Positions 1-12,383 of a DNA stretch of 64,000 nt are shown here, in pieces. The notes below the pieces were generated by a model. That model was not told the origin of the DNA. It searched no databases and saw nothing but the letters and a program-made list of their open reading frames with translations. A program made the translations under genes and the position numbers. Source of the DNA: Polytrichum commune (Eukaryota > Streptophyta > Polytrichopsida > Polytrichales > Polytrichaceae); contig OX485809.1 in the NCBI GenBank assembly GCA_950295325.1, positions 38,717,081 through 38,781,080 of the forward strand, in the 5' to 3' direction. Positions within the stretch are counted from its first letter, which is position 1. Every line of letters starts with the position of its first letter.

Positions 1-2239
1 ACAAAAACTTATAACTTTGTTTATTCATCCCTATGACAATCACAATAATATATATCTTGTGATTTTATTATGGTGATAGATATTTACAATAGTGTGGAAT
101 GTTTATATATTAGTATGGGCCAACCTAATTGCAAATATATGTGTACATCGATATGTGCAATTAGGTTGACTTCACAAACATGTTGACTTACACCCATGCA
201 AATTATCTCCGGTCAAAACTAGGTCGCACAAATTTAGAACTTCGTTTATTCACTTGTATAGCAAAACATAACATTACTCAGCTAATGAGTTGCGTTCATA
301 AGCCCAGCAGTGGATTCAAGAATAAAGACTCTAGATGTTGGAATCCCACTACTTTAGACTACTTTTAAAGTCCAACAACTAAGCACATCTTATCAACTAA
401 GTAATGTTTACGAGCACGTTAAAAAATTAGTCGCATTTGTAAATTATTGCATGAAATATACATTTAATAGTGCGGAATGTCTATATATTAGTGGGGGGCA
501 ACCTAATTGCACATACTAGTTTAGTTATGCTAAAAAAGTCTCCTCATTTTTAAAATTTTAACTTCTTGGTTGGATCAAGGCTCGTTGGAGGTCATTCTAA
601 ATTTCAAATCCCTAACCAATGGTCCAATTTGGTAGGTGTTAGGATACCAAACCGTTCAATTTTGAAAATGACACATGCAGACTTGCATGGTGTTCCAAGG
701 GTTGATGTCATTTGTTTACCACCGTTGGTGTGGTGTTGCCTTATTTAATGCCCCTCAGGTTCCATTAATGAAGATTCACTCTTTTTATACCAAAAGGGTA
801 TAGGTATTTGACGGTATTTGTTTTCAATGCGATTTAGGTCTATGTACCATGCAAGGACTTTGGTACCTAGGCAACAACATCACCCCTAATATCAATATGG
901 GTTTACTATAATAATAACACTACATATTTGATTTTTGTGAAAACCATGGTTATCAATCAAGTCCGGCTATTTGAAAAATTGAGAACCATGGTTATAATTC
1001 AAAGAACCGCCCTAATAGCCAACATTGCTTTGGGTGCCAGTCTTAGTACCCACCAAACATTGGTATGCCCTACACAAAGTGACCACACATGTTCATCACA
1101 CCTCTTTAAAGCGGCCACCACAAATCCCAAGCATGATACTCAGATGATATAGATCCTATATTACAAACCACATATACTACAATACCAAGTCATACAATGT
1201 ACTACTTTAGAACTTTGTGGTGTCTAAGTACACTCATCCATGTAGAAATTAAAAAAGGTCGTGGACTTATCTATAGCTTATTTACTTATTTACTCACTTA
1301 TGTACTTATTTAATTATTTATATTAAAATATTATACTCTAGACACATCAAAAATTCCAAATCGATCTAGTAGAGATAAACTAACACTCATCCTTTGGGGA
1401 GTTTGGCCCTTTGTTTTTATTGAACTCCTTCATCCGCAATGAATGCATTCACTTCGACACCGTCAAGGTCTAGCTCGCTCAAACTACTCATCATAAACCC
1501 ATATCAAATATCATACTGCCATTAGGAGGCAACCAAAGAAGGTGGCCCGGGCTTAACAAACTAAATTCCTCATAGCTCGATTACTCGTATGGTTAAGATT
1601 TAACATTGCTATCATAGCATTGTTAAGCTCTACTTGCCACTAACACTAGGCATGAAAATAGATTTGGTCAACATGTTGTGATTTTCACTAAGCTATGGGC
1701 GGTCCGAGATGACGTTAAACTACTGGATGATAGTGGAAATGTACCCAAACCGAAACTGGATTGATTGACGGTTTGATTCTTGGCTGTGAAATAATCTCTC
1801 TACTTGATGGAATACTAGCCAGGCAGTCAAGCGCCTCATGTGTTTAAAAAAACAACAACAACAACAATCTATGGGTTCAATCCTAGTGTCATTGCAAGGT
1901 CTGCATTGAACATGACATCTTTATTATTAAGAATGGGTGAAGGTTGATTGTTGAACCTAGAATGATTAACAAGCTTTGAACACGCAATCTCGTTTCTTTA
2001 AAAACACGTGTTTGTTTGGTGTATGCTCTTACACCCAAACCTAACCATACACCACTCAAACATAGGTGTATATCTAAGATGAGTGACTAAAATATGATGC
2101 CCTTAGCTAAAAAATCTTTCATCACAAGCATGTCAAGACCCTTCACCAAAAACCAACAATGGGTGTACACAAAGTAAGCAAGTCTTGACCATACACCTTT
2201 CCTTTTTGCACCCATTTTTGCACCCAAACATCGATTAAC
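1..2239. other. AT-rich intergenic stretch with a short duplicated segment
   Basis: No coding region can be supported; the open frames are short and have no recognisable composition. A segment at about 82-136 recurs at 461-513, both containing the run GGAATGTNTATATATTAGT followed by CAACCTAATTGCA. In the first copy CAACCTAATTGCA (121-133) is followed by its reverse complement (156-168), a perfect 13-bp hairpin with a 22-base loop. The second copy lacks the right arm. The rest shows nothing I can name. Confidence 0.6.
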
Positions 2240-2242
2240 TTA

Positions 2243-2755
2243 GGGGCGGTTTACACTATGGACCAAGAGCCATGACCAAGAAAATTAAATCATTTTCATG
2301 GTCACAGCTCTTGGCCAAGAGCCGTGACCATGAAAAATAAAAAATGGATTTTTGAGTGGCTTGGTCACTCTTGTAGTGTAAAGTGGATTTGGACCGGGAC
2401 AACTTTGGGCTGATTTTTTTAATATTTCTATCCCAACGATCTACAGTAACGTCAAAAAAAATCGGGAAAAAAAATATTAAAAAAAAATTCGGCCAATGGC
2501 TGATTTTCAACCCTACGGCTCCCTTGATTTCCGTTGAGTCGAGCATTTTGCCTCGCCTCAACGGAAAACCCGTTGGACCATGGCACATTATCCAAATGGC
2601 AGATTTTAGTAGTTTTTGGGGACCTCAAAGTTAGTGGTCATTCTCCTCTTTTCAAGGTAGTGTAAAGCCAAATGGGACCAAGAGCACTTTACTCTCCAAT
2701 CACAGACTTTAGAATTTCATGGTCATGGCTCTTGGTCCATAGTGTAAACTGCCCC
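2243..2755. mobile_element. PIF/Harbinger-like TIR element (MITE), 513 bp
   Basis: The left end reads GGGGCGGTTTACACTATGG and the right end is its near-perfect reverse complement, giving a TIR of about 35 bp that also includes CCAAGAGCCATGACCA. TTA is duplicated directly outside both ends (2240-2242 and 2756-2758). A 3-bp TTA/TAA duplication is the known signature of PIF/Harbinger and Tourist-type MITEs. No transposase is encoded. The open frames on both strands inside it overlap each other and are not convincing genes. The inner motif GAGCCATGACCATGAAAT is shared with the elements at 37979, 58347 and 61056, so these families are related. Confidence 0.85.
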
Positions 2756-2904
2756 TTATGCATGTAGCCACTTTCTTCATTTTGTTTGGAGCTTGTATGA
2801 ATAATACCCTACTCATTGTTAGGAATGAGGATTCTCCAAGTTACTGAATGATCATAAAGCCCCCACCCTCCACATTACATTGACTTTTGTGTCTAAAATA
2901 TATA

Positions 2905-3200
2905 ACATGTACTTAGCACATAGTCCAATCTCTAATCAACACGTGTCTTTTCAGTGTTCATTCTTATATCCCCACCATCCATTCATTAGTCAAGTAAAGG
3001 TGTCCATTTAAGACAAGGCACCGAGTTAGGCACATCTACCCCGAAACAATATGAAGAGTAGCTTGAGGCATACGTGCCTTGTTAATTACTTGTCTTAATT
3101 GGACACTTATATTCGAGTGGTATGTGGTTTGGTGAGGCTCCAAGAACGGATACCAAAAAGACACGTGTCTAAAAGAGATTGGACCGGCATGTCCATTTCT
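2905..3200. repeat. Dispersed repeat (AGAGATTGGAC family), inverted pair
   Basis: The left arm (about 2920-2985, reverse orientation) carries CCAATCTCTAATCAACACG and GTGTCTTTTCAGTGTTC. The right arm (about 3110-3185, forward) carries the matching CCAAAAAGACACGTGTC and AAAAGAGATTGGAC. The two arms face each other across about 130 bp, so this copy looks like a small TIR element. The same arm occurs alone at many other places in the window. The true termini and any target duplication could not be fixed. Confidence 0.6.
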
Positions 3201-3332
3201 TAGGGCTTTGGATACAAGAGAGGAAGTGACATTACAGAGGTTAGGGTGTGGTGGTCATTCACCGTTTTCCATTTTTCTACTGTTAAAAACGTGGTAAACT
3301 TATCATTCAATATCTGGTTACTGGCATTAATA

Positions 3333-3490
3333 GCATCTAAAAGCACTACTAGTACATCTTCAGAGCCCACCTCCGACAGGAGGCATAAAACCTCACGTTG
3401 CATCATAACCGATGATCAACATTAAGCTAACGGACTCACATTCACGCCGGTACCTAAAAATACGGGCGTTACTTTTTTTATCTTATTTTA
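3333..3490 (+). mobile_element. 5'-truncated LINE: 3' tail only, with 15-bp TSD
   Basis: The sequence carries the same 3' end as the LINE copies at 24886 and 42001: GCCCACCTCC, AGGAGGCATAA, CTCACATTCACGCCGGTA, then TACGGGCGTTA and a T-rich tail. It is flanked by TTACTGGCATTAATA (3318-3332) and TTACTGCCATTAATA (3491-3505), a 15-bp target-site duplication with one mismatch. That is the mark of target-primed reverse transcription. Only about 158 bp of the 3' untranslated region were copied, so no protein is encoded. Confidence 0.85.
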
Positions 3491-3668
3491 TTACTGCCAT
3501 TAATATTCCGGAACACTACACATGTGGGAAACTACTTTATCAATAGCACAAGCATAAGAAACGTGCCAAGAATACTCGACAATCTCTACCAACACACAAC
3601 CTCCATTAAAGGCCTCACTTGGCAACAAATGGGTGGTATTAGGGTCCCACCGGAGTCTTGCTTTTGGC

Positions 3669-3671
<3 letters not shown>

Positions 3672-3701
<30 letters not shown>
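3672..3701. repeat. (TA)15 microsatellite
   Basis: Fifteen uninterrupted TA dinucleotides lie just before a TAGCTCCCC flank. Open frames through it give only alternating Tyr-Ile and are artefacts. Confidence 0.95.
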
Positions 3702-3702
<1 letters not shown>

Positions 3703-4693
3703 CTCCCCAAATGCTATTGTGTGAAGTTATATCACACAGCCAGCCTTTCCAAAGTGGCAGGTGTCATGAGCTGGCATGCCAATGTCCCATAGGACTTTGG
3801 ACGGCCGAGATGCGATCTTTAGATATACCCCAACACCTTGTGAAGCATGCCGCTCCTCCTCTCTAGGCCTTCAATACCCGCCCTATGATCGGGGAGAACC
3901 GACGGCTAGTTCATTATCAGCCGATGGATTTCCCCTCATGGCCGGTCCAAATTTTCCAGCCATCGGATGGCAATCCGACTGTAATTTCAATCTTCCAGCA
4001 ATTAGCCGATAGACCAGAAAATGTCCCGGAAATGTAGCCGATTCTTCTTGTGAGTTACTGGATTTCAGCCGGAAGCATCCAGAGCGCTATTTGTCTAGGG
4101 CATCTGATGATGCACTTGAGGAAGTACCCTAAACCTTAAACTTTTTGAATTATGCAACCTCTCCATAACCAAATCCAATTGCTTTTATGAAGAATTGGGG
4201 GACCCTTGGCCTTCAAGCGGTGAAGGCATTGCTAGGTTCAATTCCTGCCAAGGATATTAACTCTTCAAATTTAAAGTTTTGAACATGCCTTTCTTTTCAC
4301 TTGTTCAAGATTTTGTACTAAGAAATGATTTCTAATAACTTTTCATACATTTTTAAAACAATTAGTGCCGATATGAATTCCATTTAATCGGATATTGGCC
4401 AATGAAAATATGAAAATATAGGCAATTGGCTGATTGATTTTACAAAAGACTGGCTCTTGCCGATGTAAAGTGGAAAAAATCCGACCCTTCGTAGCAACTA
4501 CCGGCAATTAGCCACTACGGCTTCAAAAACTTCCCGAACTCTGTACCCGCCCCCGAACCCGGCACCGTAAAGTTGGAATAAAGCTCGCCCCCGAAACTTG
4601 GTCGAGATTTGGCATAGAATTATTAGAGTTATCCGCAAAGGCCTTGAAAGAGGCACCCAAATAAGGACTACGTTGGGAATAACTCTAATGTAG
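3702..4693. other. Unassigned intergenic stretch with a tRNA-like/SINE-like motif
   Basis: No gene can be supported. It contains dispersed short words built on GCCGAT/ATCGGC and CCGGTCCAAATTTTCC. At 4204-4253 CCTTGGC and GCCAAGG pair like an acceptor stem around an A-box-like TGGCCTTCAAGCGG and a B-box-like GGTTCAATTCC. The A and B boxes are too close for a working tRNA, so at most this is a degenerate pol III-type or SINE head. Confidence 0.4.
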
Positions 4694-4696
4694 TTA

Positions 4697-5080
4697 GGGC
4701 CGGTTCACACGGGCCCTAAGTCCCGAGTCACTTGACGTCAATCCGTGCAATCTTAGCCGTTGAGAGCATGCAAGTTGGGACTTGCCACTGCACATCGGGT
4801 CCCAAGTCTTAAGTTTGAAGTATGACGTGGATGTCTACATGGCAACACGTATTAAAGGTGAGGGGGGTCAGGACTTGTGTTGAGAGTTGGGTCAAGCAAA
4901 AAGGTACACCCAACTTTCAGCACAAGTCATGTGAATATTTTTGTGTAAAAGAATCAAGGTGCGACTTTAATGATAACGAATCATGGTTTCTTGAGGCTCA
5001 AAAGTTGGGACTTTGCCTTCATGTGGGTACTTGCTAGCATGCGTGGGACTTGGGACTGGGGACCCCATGTGAACCGGCCC
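4697..5080. mobile_element. TIR element with GGGCCGGTTCACA ends, TTA TSD (copy 1)
   Basis: Left end GGGCCGGTTCACACGGG pairs with right end CCCATGTGAACCGGCCC. TTA is duplicated at 4694-4696 and 5081-5083. Inside are several copies of the words CAAGTCCCAAGT and AAGTTGGGACTT, which create a hairpin-prone subterminal region. Related copies lie at 10455-10849 and 25746-26420. No transposase is encoded. The 3-bp TWA duplication fits a PIF/Harbinger-like MITE. Confidence 0.85.
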
Positions 5081-5083
5081 TTA

Positions 5084-8000
5084 ATCAAAAAGTATGGGGA
5101 TCAATTGGGGTCCAAATTGCCTTCTTGATTCCATGTTTGAGTGTAATTGGGAAGCCTTGGAGGGCTTCTTGGAGTGTTAGACATTGACATGTTTAATCTT
5201 TATATAACTAAGAATCTTCTTGTTCTTTTTGCCATCTATACGCACATGCATCACTTTGCTCCTCTCACCACTTGTGCGCTCCCCAAATAGAACGAAGCTT
5301 TAGGAAGAACTCAAAAAAGTTCCCAAAGTTGTTGGTCCCCAAATAGAGAAAAATTGATGCCAAATGATCCATGGAAGAATACTCCTCAAGAAAACCCAAA
5401 TATGACTAAAGCACTTCAATGATTCGCTAAGCGGTTGATCAAAAAAGCCTTGCAACATTGAAGAAGATACTTGAGAGCCACACTTGCTGAATCAGTGGAC
5501 AAATGAATAATCTATGCTCCACTAACCCACAAATTGCAGGCCACAGTGAAGGCAACTTGTCAAGATTCATCTATGCCACTTGTTAACTGCCACTGCCTTA
5601 TGAATAATTGACCAAAGAAATGCCACTTCCTTTTGCGCTTTGTGCTTGTGCTAGATGATGTGCCACCTTGGAGAGGTAGGGAGAGGACTTTCATTCCACC
5701 ATTTATCATGAGTTGAGAATCGCACATGTTTCATTGTTTTTGCAAACAATTTGCGTTTTTAAACTAGTTTTGGGCAACAAAAGTATGTTGTCCTTTGTGT
5801 GAGCTTCCAACTTCCAAATTCTCAAATTTTTGTGTGGGTTCAATTGTCCAATTAAATCCAAGCAAAAGTGCAAAGCCTATTTTGCTAAATAACCCTCCGC
5901 TATGCTCCCATCCAAATGAGTGTTTGCTTAACTAGCTTTCGTTTTTTTTTGGTAAGATCTAGCATATATATGTCAAGGAAATAGAGCCATCTTGAATGAA
6001 CGAGACCGGCCAACTCAACCTCCTGCGCCAAGTGCACCATAATGTCAAAAAAGGTAGGAGGCATCTCCATTTCAAATCCATACACTAGCCCAACACCCTC
6101 TACTTTCATTCCTCTAATATATGATTTTATGGTCGTTTTGCTACATAGCTATCAAAACAATGAAATCAAAGGACATATAGAATCCCTTAGCAATGAGGTT
6201 AAAGTCTCCCCCAATGATGATTGACAAATTGTATTGAAGAAGTGCATGATAATTGTGTGACTTCATGCCACTCGACTTGCTAACACAAACTTGAGTTAGC
6301 AAAAGTGTTTGTTAACAAAAGTTAGCAAACATGCCCTAGCCCCAAACATGTAAGTTCACGTCCAATTTTCAAACACCGTTGCCCTCAACGAATTAGCACT
6401 TATTTGTGTATGTTTCAATATTACCACGGGGAATAACCATATACAAACAAACACTCGTAAAGGACTCCATGTGACTACTCATACAACAAGCCACATACTA
6501 TACAAGAAACGTGCAAAAAAAATTGACATAGTCCTTCACATGTTTAGCTTGTAGTTCAACTAGAAACCCCCATCAAATTTGTTCCAATAGCAAATTTCTT
6601 CAAACATAATTGAAGATGAAATTTAAAGCTTTACATGGCAAACTCACAATCCATTAAACATGTCCATAACATTACACAAACCATTGTTGTAGCTCCCATT
6701 TATTAGGGGTCAAGTCTAGCATAGGCCCTTATTCTTGGGTATGAAGTACATGAAGGCTACTTGTACATGGTGCATGTATGCTAGGCATATGTGACAACAC
6801 TTGTGTACCCCAACATGAACACGTTCAAATTTTTTCAATGTACATGACCATGTACCCAAACAACAAGTTGCAAGAAAACTTGATTTTTTTTATACCACAT
6901 GTTGGTTCATTCTTACATCAACATGTTGAGATGTTTTAATATATATGACCATGTACCCAAAAAGAAAAAAGAAAACAAATACGAATTTGTTATACCACAT
7001 ATGGTTCATTCTTGCAATTAAAATGAATGATGTTTAAGCTTAATATTTTGCAAGGATGGCGGAACATAAGTGGGGCATGATATTCTTGAAATGCCCAACA
7101 TTATTAACACTAGGGGTGCAATACCCTTGTGTTGAATAGTGCTATGTCCTTCTAATGTTTAAGTGGATGGAATAATATGCCCACGTGTAATACACTCAAT
7201 TAAAATCACCACAACCTTTGATCCCTCACCATCGTATTTGCACGACCCTAAAGCATATTGATAAAAAAACAACCCCGTTCAGCCAATACGATTGCACCAC
7301 GTCACCTCACCTTGATCAATCTTGGACTCCTTGGACTCCTTGGCCAAGTTCACTATTAAAAAGCTCGGGTTGAACATGATCAACAACATGGAAAAGGTCT
7401 ACAATGTATGATGCTCCTAGATTTGCGACCTAAAACAAACACACATGTATAACATTAAAAAAGATGATGAGAATTTTACATTCAATGTACATGTTCTAAG
7501 AGCATAGGGCATTTCATTTTGCTCTTATAATGCAGTTGAAAACGAGGCATAATTTGTATTGGATTGTCCCCTATATTTAACCCCATTAGAGATAAGTATT
7601 CATCACTACTTGAGAATGTAGTATTAGGGAGCTTCAAGTATTTCTTGCAATTGAATCATCGAGTTGATATTAGTCTCTATCTCATGAAGGCTACTGTACT
7701 TCGCCACTCTTGGGAATTAGCTAGTTCGAAACCATCTTGATGTACTTTTGATTCAATTAGCCTTTTGACTTCCCAGACTCTAAAATCAACTTCATTTCAT
7801 TGGGAGCCTAGTATGCAAAATGGTTGGAAAGTCATGGGTAGTTCACTTAGTGCATTTTAAAACAATGTGCGGCATAGTATAGGGAGGACTAAATTCATTT
7901 GACATAAAATTTATCAACGAATTCCAAATAATGAAGGGTCCATTAAAAGTAAACAATCCCATTACAAGTAAGGTGGATAGGTATAAAATGTGGGCCATTC

Positions 8001-10000
8001 TTTTTTTGTGAAAAATAATACAGGGGCTGAAAATAAGGATCCTAGGATGTATGTTTCATAGGATCAATTTTGTACGCATGCCTCATGAGGGATGGATGAA
8101 AAATGGCTCATCGTGTGTCCCAATACGGATGAAATTGTAAGCCTAACCCTAATTCTCTTCCCGACTTCTCTCGGTGGTTTTCTCCCATGGATTCTCTTGG
8201 TGGCTTCTCTCGGTGGCCTCTCATTTCTTGTGGCTTTTCATTTTTCAGTGACTTCTCTACTCCGACATCGTCATCTCCAACAAGTATGTCCACTTCCGCC
8301 ACTGCTTCTTCATTGCACCTTCGTAGTTTTGTCAACATCCATGCACCCTTGCAGTTTTGTGTGAGATTAAAGTGATTGTTGACCTTAAGATATGAAATAA
8401 GACATAGAATGGAGTGTTTCATGACAAAAATAGTTGGAAACACTAAGATGCTTTCGATTTCAATCAAAATTTAGTATAATCTCATCACTTCTTGTTACTT
8501 AGCCAAATTGTTATGTGGTTGCAAGGTTTTGGGCTATTGGGTTTAACTTACTCATTAGTTTCATGGCTAGTGTTATCATTAATGTGGCATCCAGCTACGC
8601 CACCCTAGAGGTAAGGGGATTGACTTTGACTTGTATCGATAGATCATTAAAAGAATGAAGAAAATTGACGTTCTCCTCAACCAACAAAATATTTGGTGGA
8701 TTATGAATTGAGACTTATTTGCAAAAAAAAATTATGGACTTTTGAGGTGAGATTCAATGTAGAAAACATTGGTGGAATAATTCAAATTGGACCAGAAAAA
8801 CAATTAGATAACTTTCCATTATTGAGATTTACCTCTTTATTTTTCAAATATACTATAAATATCCTCTAACTCAACATGACTTTGGTCAAGAGTTGGTTGT
8901 TTTGCATACGAGCCCTTCCATGTTCAATAAGTTTTCAATGCATGCTTGGAGGTAGTGTGAAGGTTTGAACAAAGATACATTCTATATCAGTTCACTGAGG
9001 GTCGCTCATTTTGGCATGCCAAGAGATGCTAATATGAGTTTGGCCCTTCATGAACCAAACCAAGCTGCTCTTCATTCAAATGCAAGCACTAGCTTGAGCA
9101 CAAACCGCAAATGAAAAGGGGAAGTTCAACGATTGATGCTAAAGTTGGAAATGCTACCAACATATTGACCTACTCGTGTGGAAAGTCAATGACACGGCAT
9201 TGAGAATCTTTATGCTCTCCTTTCACACCTACATGTGGAAAGTAGTTGTATGTTGTAACCCTAAATAAAATGAAGTGCTAGTAATAGATTCATTGCTTTT
9301 TACGAATTCAAATTGTTTATATGCTTTACAAAGAAGCAGTTTGGGTGAAGTGTTTGCGAGTCTCATATATTTAATTTTCTCTTCCCTTGTTAAATTCCAA
9401 TCCTCTCCGTATGTGAACGCAGAGTTCTAATGTTGTCCATCCTCTTTTCATGTTTACACTTGTCCATAGTGTGACAAGTTCACATAATAAAGTTATTCCT
9501 CCTCTTCTTGACCTCACCGGTCTTTGGTCCCAAGTTTGGTAGTTTTCTCTTGAAACATGTAAGTTGAGTTTGGGAACTTCTTGGGAGCAACAAAGAAACT
9601 ATGAAGTTGGTGATTATAGTATGTCTATATACAAAGTATTTGTTGGAATCATAGAGTTTTCCACTAACATACCAAAAACATGATGCCTTCTAAATATTGG
9701 ATGCGAATTGGTCATGTCCTTTTAAGGACACTTTAATGCACAATTTTATTTTGATGAAGTTTGTAGGTGAAATGTACCCTATAGAGTGCAACGCTATGAA
9801 ATGCAAAATTACACGATTGAATGCACCAACTGTAGTACATATCACATATAAGAATCCCCTTGGTCTTCCCCCTTGGAAGTTTCTTACATGTGAAAGGACA
9901 ATTGTTGAATTTCATACTGGTGATTAGGTACACTAGAAGGTATGTGGGTGTTATGCGGTCACTTTTCTTAATCAAACCCCTAGATTCGCTTGGTGTGTGG
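5084..10000. other. AT-rich intergenic DNA, no supported gene
   Basis: I find no reading frame with recognisable protein composition and no splice-consistent gene in this 4.9 kb. The main recognisable content is a dispersed repeat at about 7605-7800, listed separately. Scattered TTAGCAAAAGTGTTTG-type words occur around 6290-6330, and simple A or T runs are common. It probably consists of old, decayed mobile DNA, but I cannot assign it. Confidence 0.5.
7605..7800 (+). repeat. Dispersed repeat, about 190 bp (pairs with 37156-37330)
   Basis: Shared words in the same order with 37156-37330 include AAGTTGATATTAA/GAGTTGATATTAG, TCTNACTCAT, GGGAATTA and ACCATCTTGATGTACTT, followed by CTTCC(C/T)AGA. 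The similarity is clear but interrupted by small indels. I cannot see terminal inverted repeats or a target duplication, so the class is unknown; a retro-element fragment is possible. Confidence 0.55.
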
Positions 10001-10140
10001 TTGGGTGAGGATCAAAGAGTGAACATCATAAAGACACATGTTTAAAAGAGATTGGTATATGTCTTCAAATATTAATAACTACTCTACACTCAATAGTGCA
10101 CATGATTGGGAGGGCTTATGTATCCGATTGAGAAATCAAC
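10001..10140 (+). repeat. AGAGATTGGAC-family dispersed repeat, forward copy
   Basis: It contains GGTGTGTGGTTGGGTGAGG, AAGACACATGTTTAAAAGAG, ATTGGTATATG and then CTACACTCAATAGTGCACATG. The last word also occurs in the long hairpin at 28266-28343. This is a degenerate copy with no coding capacity. Confidence 0.6.
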
Positions 10141-10454
10141 AACATGCGTTTTCAATAACCATAACTAAAACATGGGAAGTTTGATTTTCAATCATGTTTT
10201 TGCATATGTTTCATCATATATTTGCTAATGCAACGCAAGTTATGTTGTGTAATCTAATCGGTAGAAGTTGGAAAACATGAAAAAAAAAAAAAACTACATA
10301 ATACTCACATACCTTAATACATTCAAGGCCCATCATCATGCTTGGGTTCATGGCATCTGTATAAACTCCTCCATTGTGGATGAAGGGGCTTAGTAAAACA
10401 AAGCTCCCTACAAGTTGAGGTCTAATTCATTACAATTTGACCTCATTGCACTAA

Positions 10455-10849
10455 GGGCCAGTTTACATGGGGTCCCAAGTTCCAAGCCCCACTCATGTTA
10501 GCAAGTCCCCACATGGAGGTAAAGCCCAATTTTTGAGCCTCAAGAAAACAATAAAATATGGTTGATTATCATTAAGGTTGGATCTTGATTACTTAATGAA
10601 AAAATATGCACGCGACTTGTGTTGAGACTTGGGTCTAGCTTTTTGCTTGATCCAATCCTCAACAGAAGTCCCAAGCTTCACCTCCAAAAAGTGATGCCAT
10701 GTATGCATCTATGTCACACTTGGGACTTAGGACTTGGAACCCCGTGTGAAGTGCTAAGTCCCAACTCCATGCTCTCAACAATTGAGATTTCACGGATTGA
10801 CCTCAAGTGACTTGGGACATCGGACTTGAAATCCAATGTGAAGTGACCT
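10455..10849. mobile_element. TIR element with GGGCCAGTTTACA ends, TAA TSD (copy 2)
   Basis: The left terminus GGGCCAGTTTACATGG and the reverse complement of the right terminus, AGGTCACTTCACATTGG, are similar. TAA flanks both sides (10452-10454 and 10850-10852). The interior shares CAAGTCCCAAG, ACTTGTGTTGAGA and CACGGATTGAC with copies 1 and 3. One partial repeat of the 93-bp subterminal unit is present: GTGTGAAGTGCTAAG near 10744 is echoed near 10836. Confidence 0.75.
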
Positions 10850-10989
10850 TAATTCGTGAACTTCGGTGCTATTTTTGGAGTCAAATCATCTCAAAATAAA
10901 TATTTCCAAGCTATGAAACATTTCGTCATGTTTTCAACTTGCTAATGGATGAGTTTACATAGACACCATGAATCCTTGACACAACAAGG

Positions 10990-11850
10990 GTACAACTGCA
11001 TCACCTAGTTAACATAATTAGCTAACTTACAAGTTAGTGAGACTAGCTAACCAAAGTTCTAGCTAACTAAAATTATGCTTGCACCACCTAGCTAGGAGAA
11101 TTAGCTAATCATGTAAGTTAATCAACTACCATAGAGGCTCTCTATTCCAACAAAAAATAATTATTTTCCCCTTAGTTTGCCACATGACATGGTTACATTC
11201 GCCATGACCACTTGTATCACACATGGAAACTACGTTCCGGTACATGTAAAGCTAGAATATGGAGCCTTGTATAGTAACTCATATGTGAACTAACTGATTG
11301 CATGACTAAACATCCCCGTTATCACTAACCAAAGGTTGACCGACCAAAGTTTTGCTCAACTTGCCCAAGTTTTGAACATGACACTAATTATGATACATTC
11401 TAATTGTGTGGCCCCCACCATTTGTGTTTTCATCATGATAAAAATAAAATCAATTATTATTATTTTATACATATTTGAACACAACACATTATATTCAATG
11501 TTATTTTATCACAAACAACTTTAAATTTTAAATGTATGCCAATAGAGGACAATGTAAGAAACAGTGTGGTCCACCTCGTAGCGGAACGGAGAAGAAATGG
11601 GGGAAACGATAAGCAAGCACTCAAGCAAAAAAAACTTGGGCTACTCATTCACAAAAATGGTAGTTAGCACTAGGGGTAGAGATGTTTCTTCACAAAAACA
11701 AGGTCCCAAAAGTTAATTAACTTCTCTTTTGATAACTCGTGCTTATATCTTGATTTTAACTAGGTGGTGCATGCCTGAGATCAATTAGTTCTCACATAGG
11801 TTAGCTACCTCATATGTTAACTAACTCTCTTAACCGGACAATGCAAACAT
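10990..11850. repeat. Inverted-repeat-rich segment built on TTAGCTAAC words
   Basis: GCATCACCTAGTTAAC near 11000 has an inverted partner AACTAGGTGGTGCATGC near 11760. CTAGCTAAC, TTAGCTAAC and GTTAACTAAC words recur between and beyond them. A partial third copy, GCACCACCTAGCTAGG, lies near 11083. This may be a decayed TIR element of about 0.8 kb, but termini and target duplication are not visible. No gene is supported inside. Confidence 0.4.
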
Positions 11851-12240
11851 GATGTAACTAATTTGAATGGTTACATACTCTAAGCGGAACCTTAACATGG
11901 AGACGCGGCTAGACCCAATGACGGTGGACCCGGAGTGTAATTAATAAATATCATCATCATGTTATGCTTCTTCTTGTCTCATTTCCATGGACAAAAATAA
12001 AATAAAATACTAAGTATGTAACATAGCACGACTCGATTGGAAACCCAATTGTCGTCTAGTGCTTGCCATCATATTCACGTGACTCACAAGCAGGCCGGTG
12101 ATAGAAGCACTTGGCCAATACAATTACGCCATGTCACATTGGTCAATTTGCCTTTGAGTCCTTGGTCTCCTTGGCGAGGTGGACCGACAAAAGCCCGAGT
12201 CGGCAAACATGACCACCATCATAGGGAATACTATTAATGA

Positions 12241-12375
12241 AAAGTTTTGTTTCTTTTTCTTTTTCAAAGAAGGATTAAACCCACATAACAGAACCCTAAA
12301 GTCGCTCAAAGAGGGACGGAACCGTGGATTTAATCCTTCTTTGAAAAAATAGCAACTTTTTATTAAAAGTTTCGC
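12241..12375. mobile_element. Small fold-back element
   Basis: TTCAAAGAAGGATTAAAC (from about 12263) is matched by its reverse complement TTTAATCCTTCTTTGAA (to about 12345). The outer AAAAGTTTTG and AACTTTTTATTA words also oppose each other. The loop carries CTCAAAGAGGGACGGAACC. A related single copy at about 35107-35160 carries CAAAGAAGGATCAAACC and GGTTCCGTCCCTCTTTGA, with the loop word in the opposite orientation, so this is a repeated unit rather than a chance hairpin. Confidence 0.6.
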
Positions 12376-12383
12376 TTCCTTAA

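Noticed and set aside
1870-1890. B-box-like GGTTCAATCC suggesting a tRNA gene
   Set aside because: No cloverleaf can be drawn around it.
3524-3866. Frames with alternating Tyr-Ile
   Set aside because: Read-through of the (TA)15 microsatellite.
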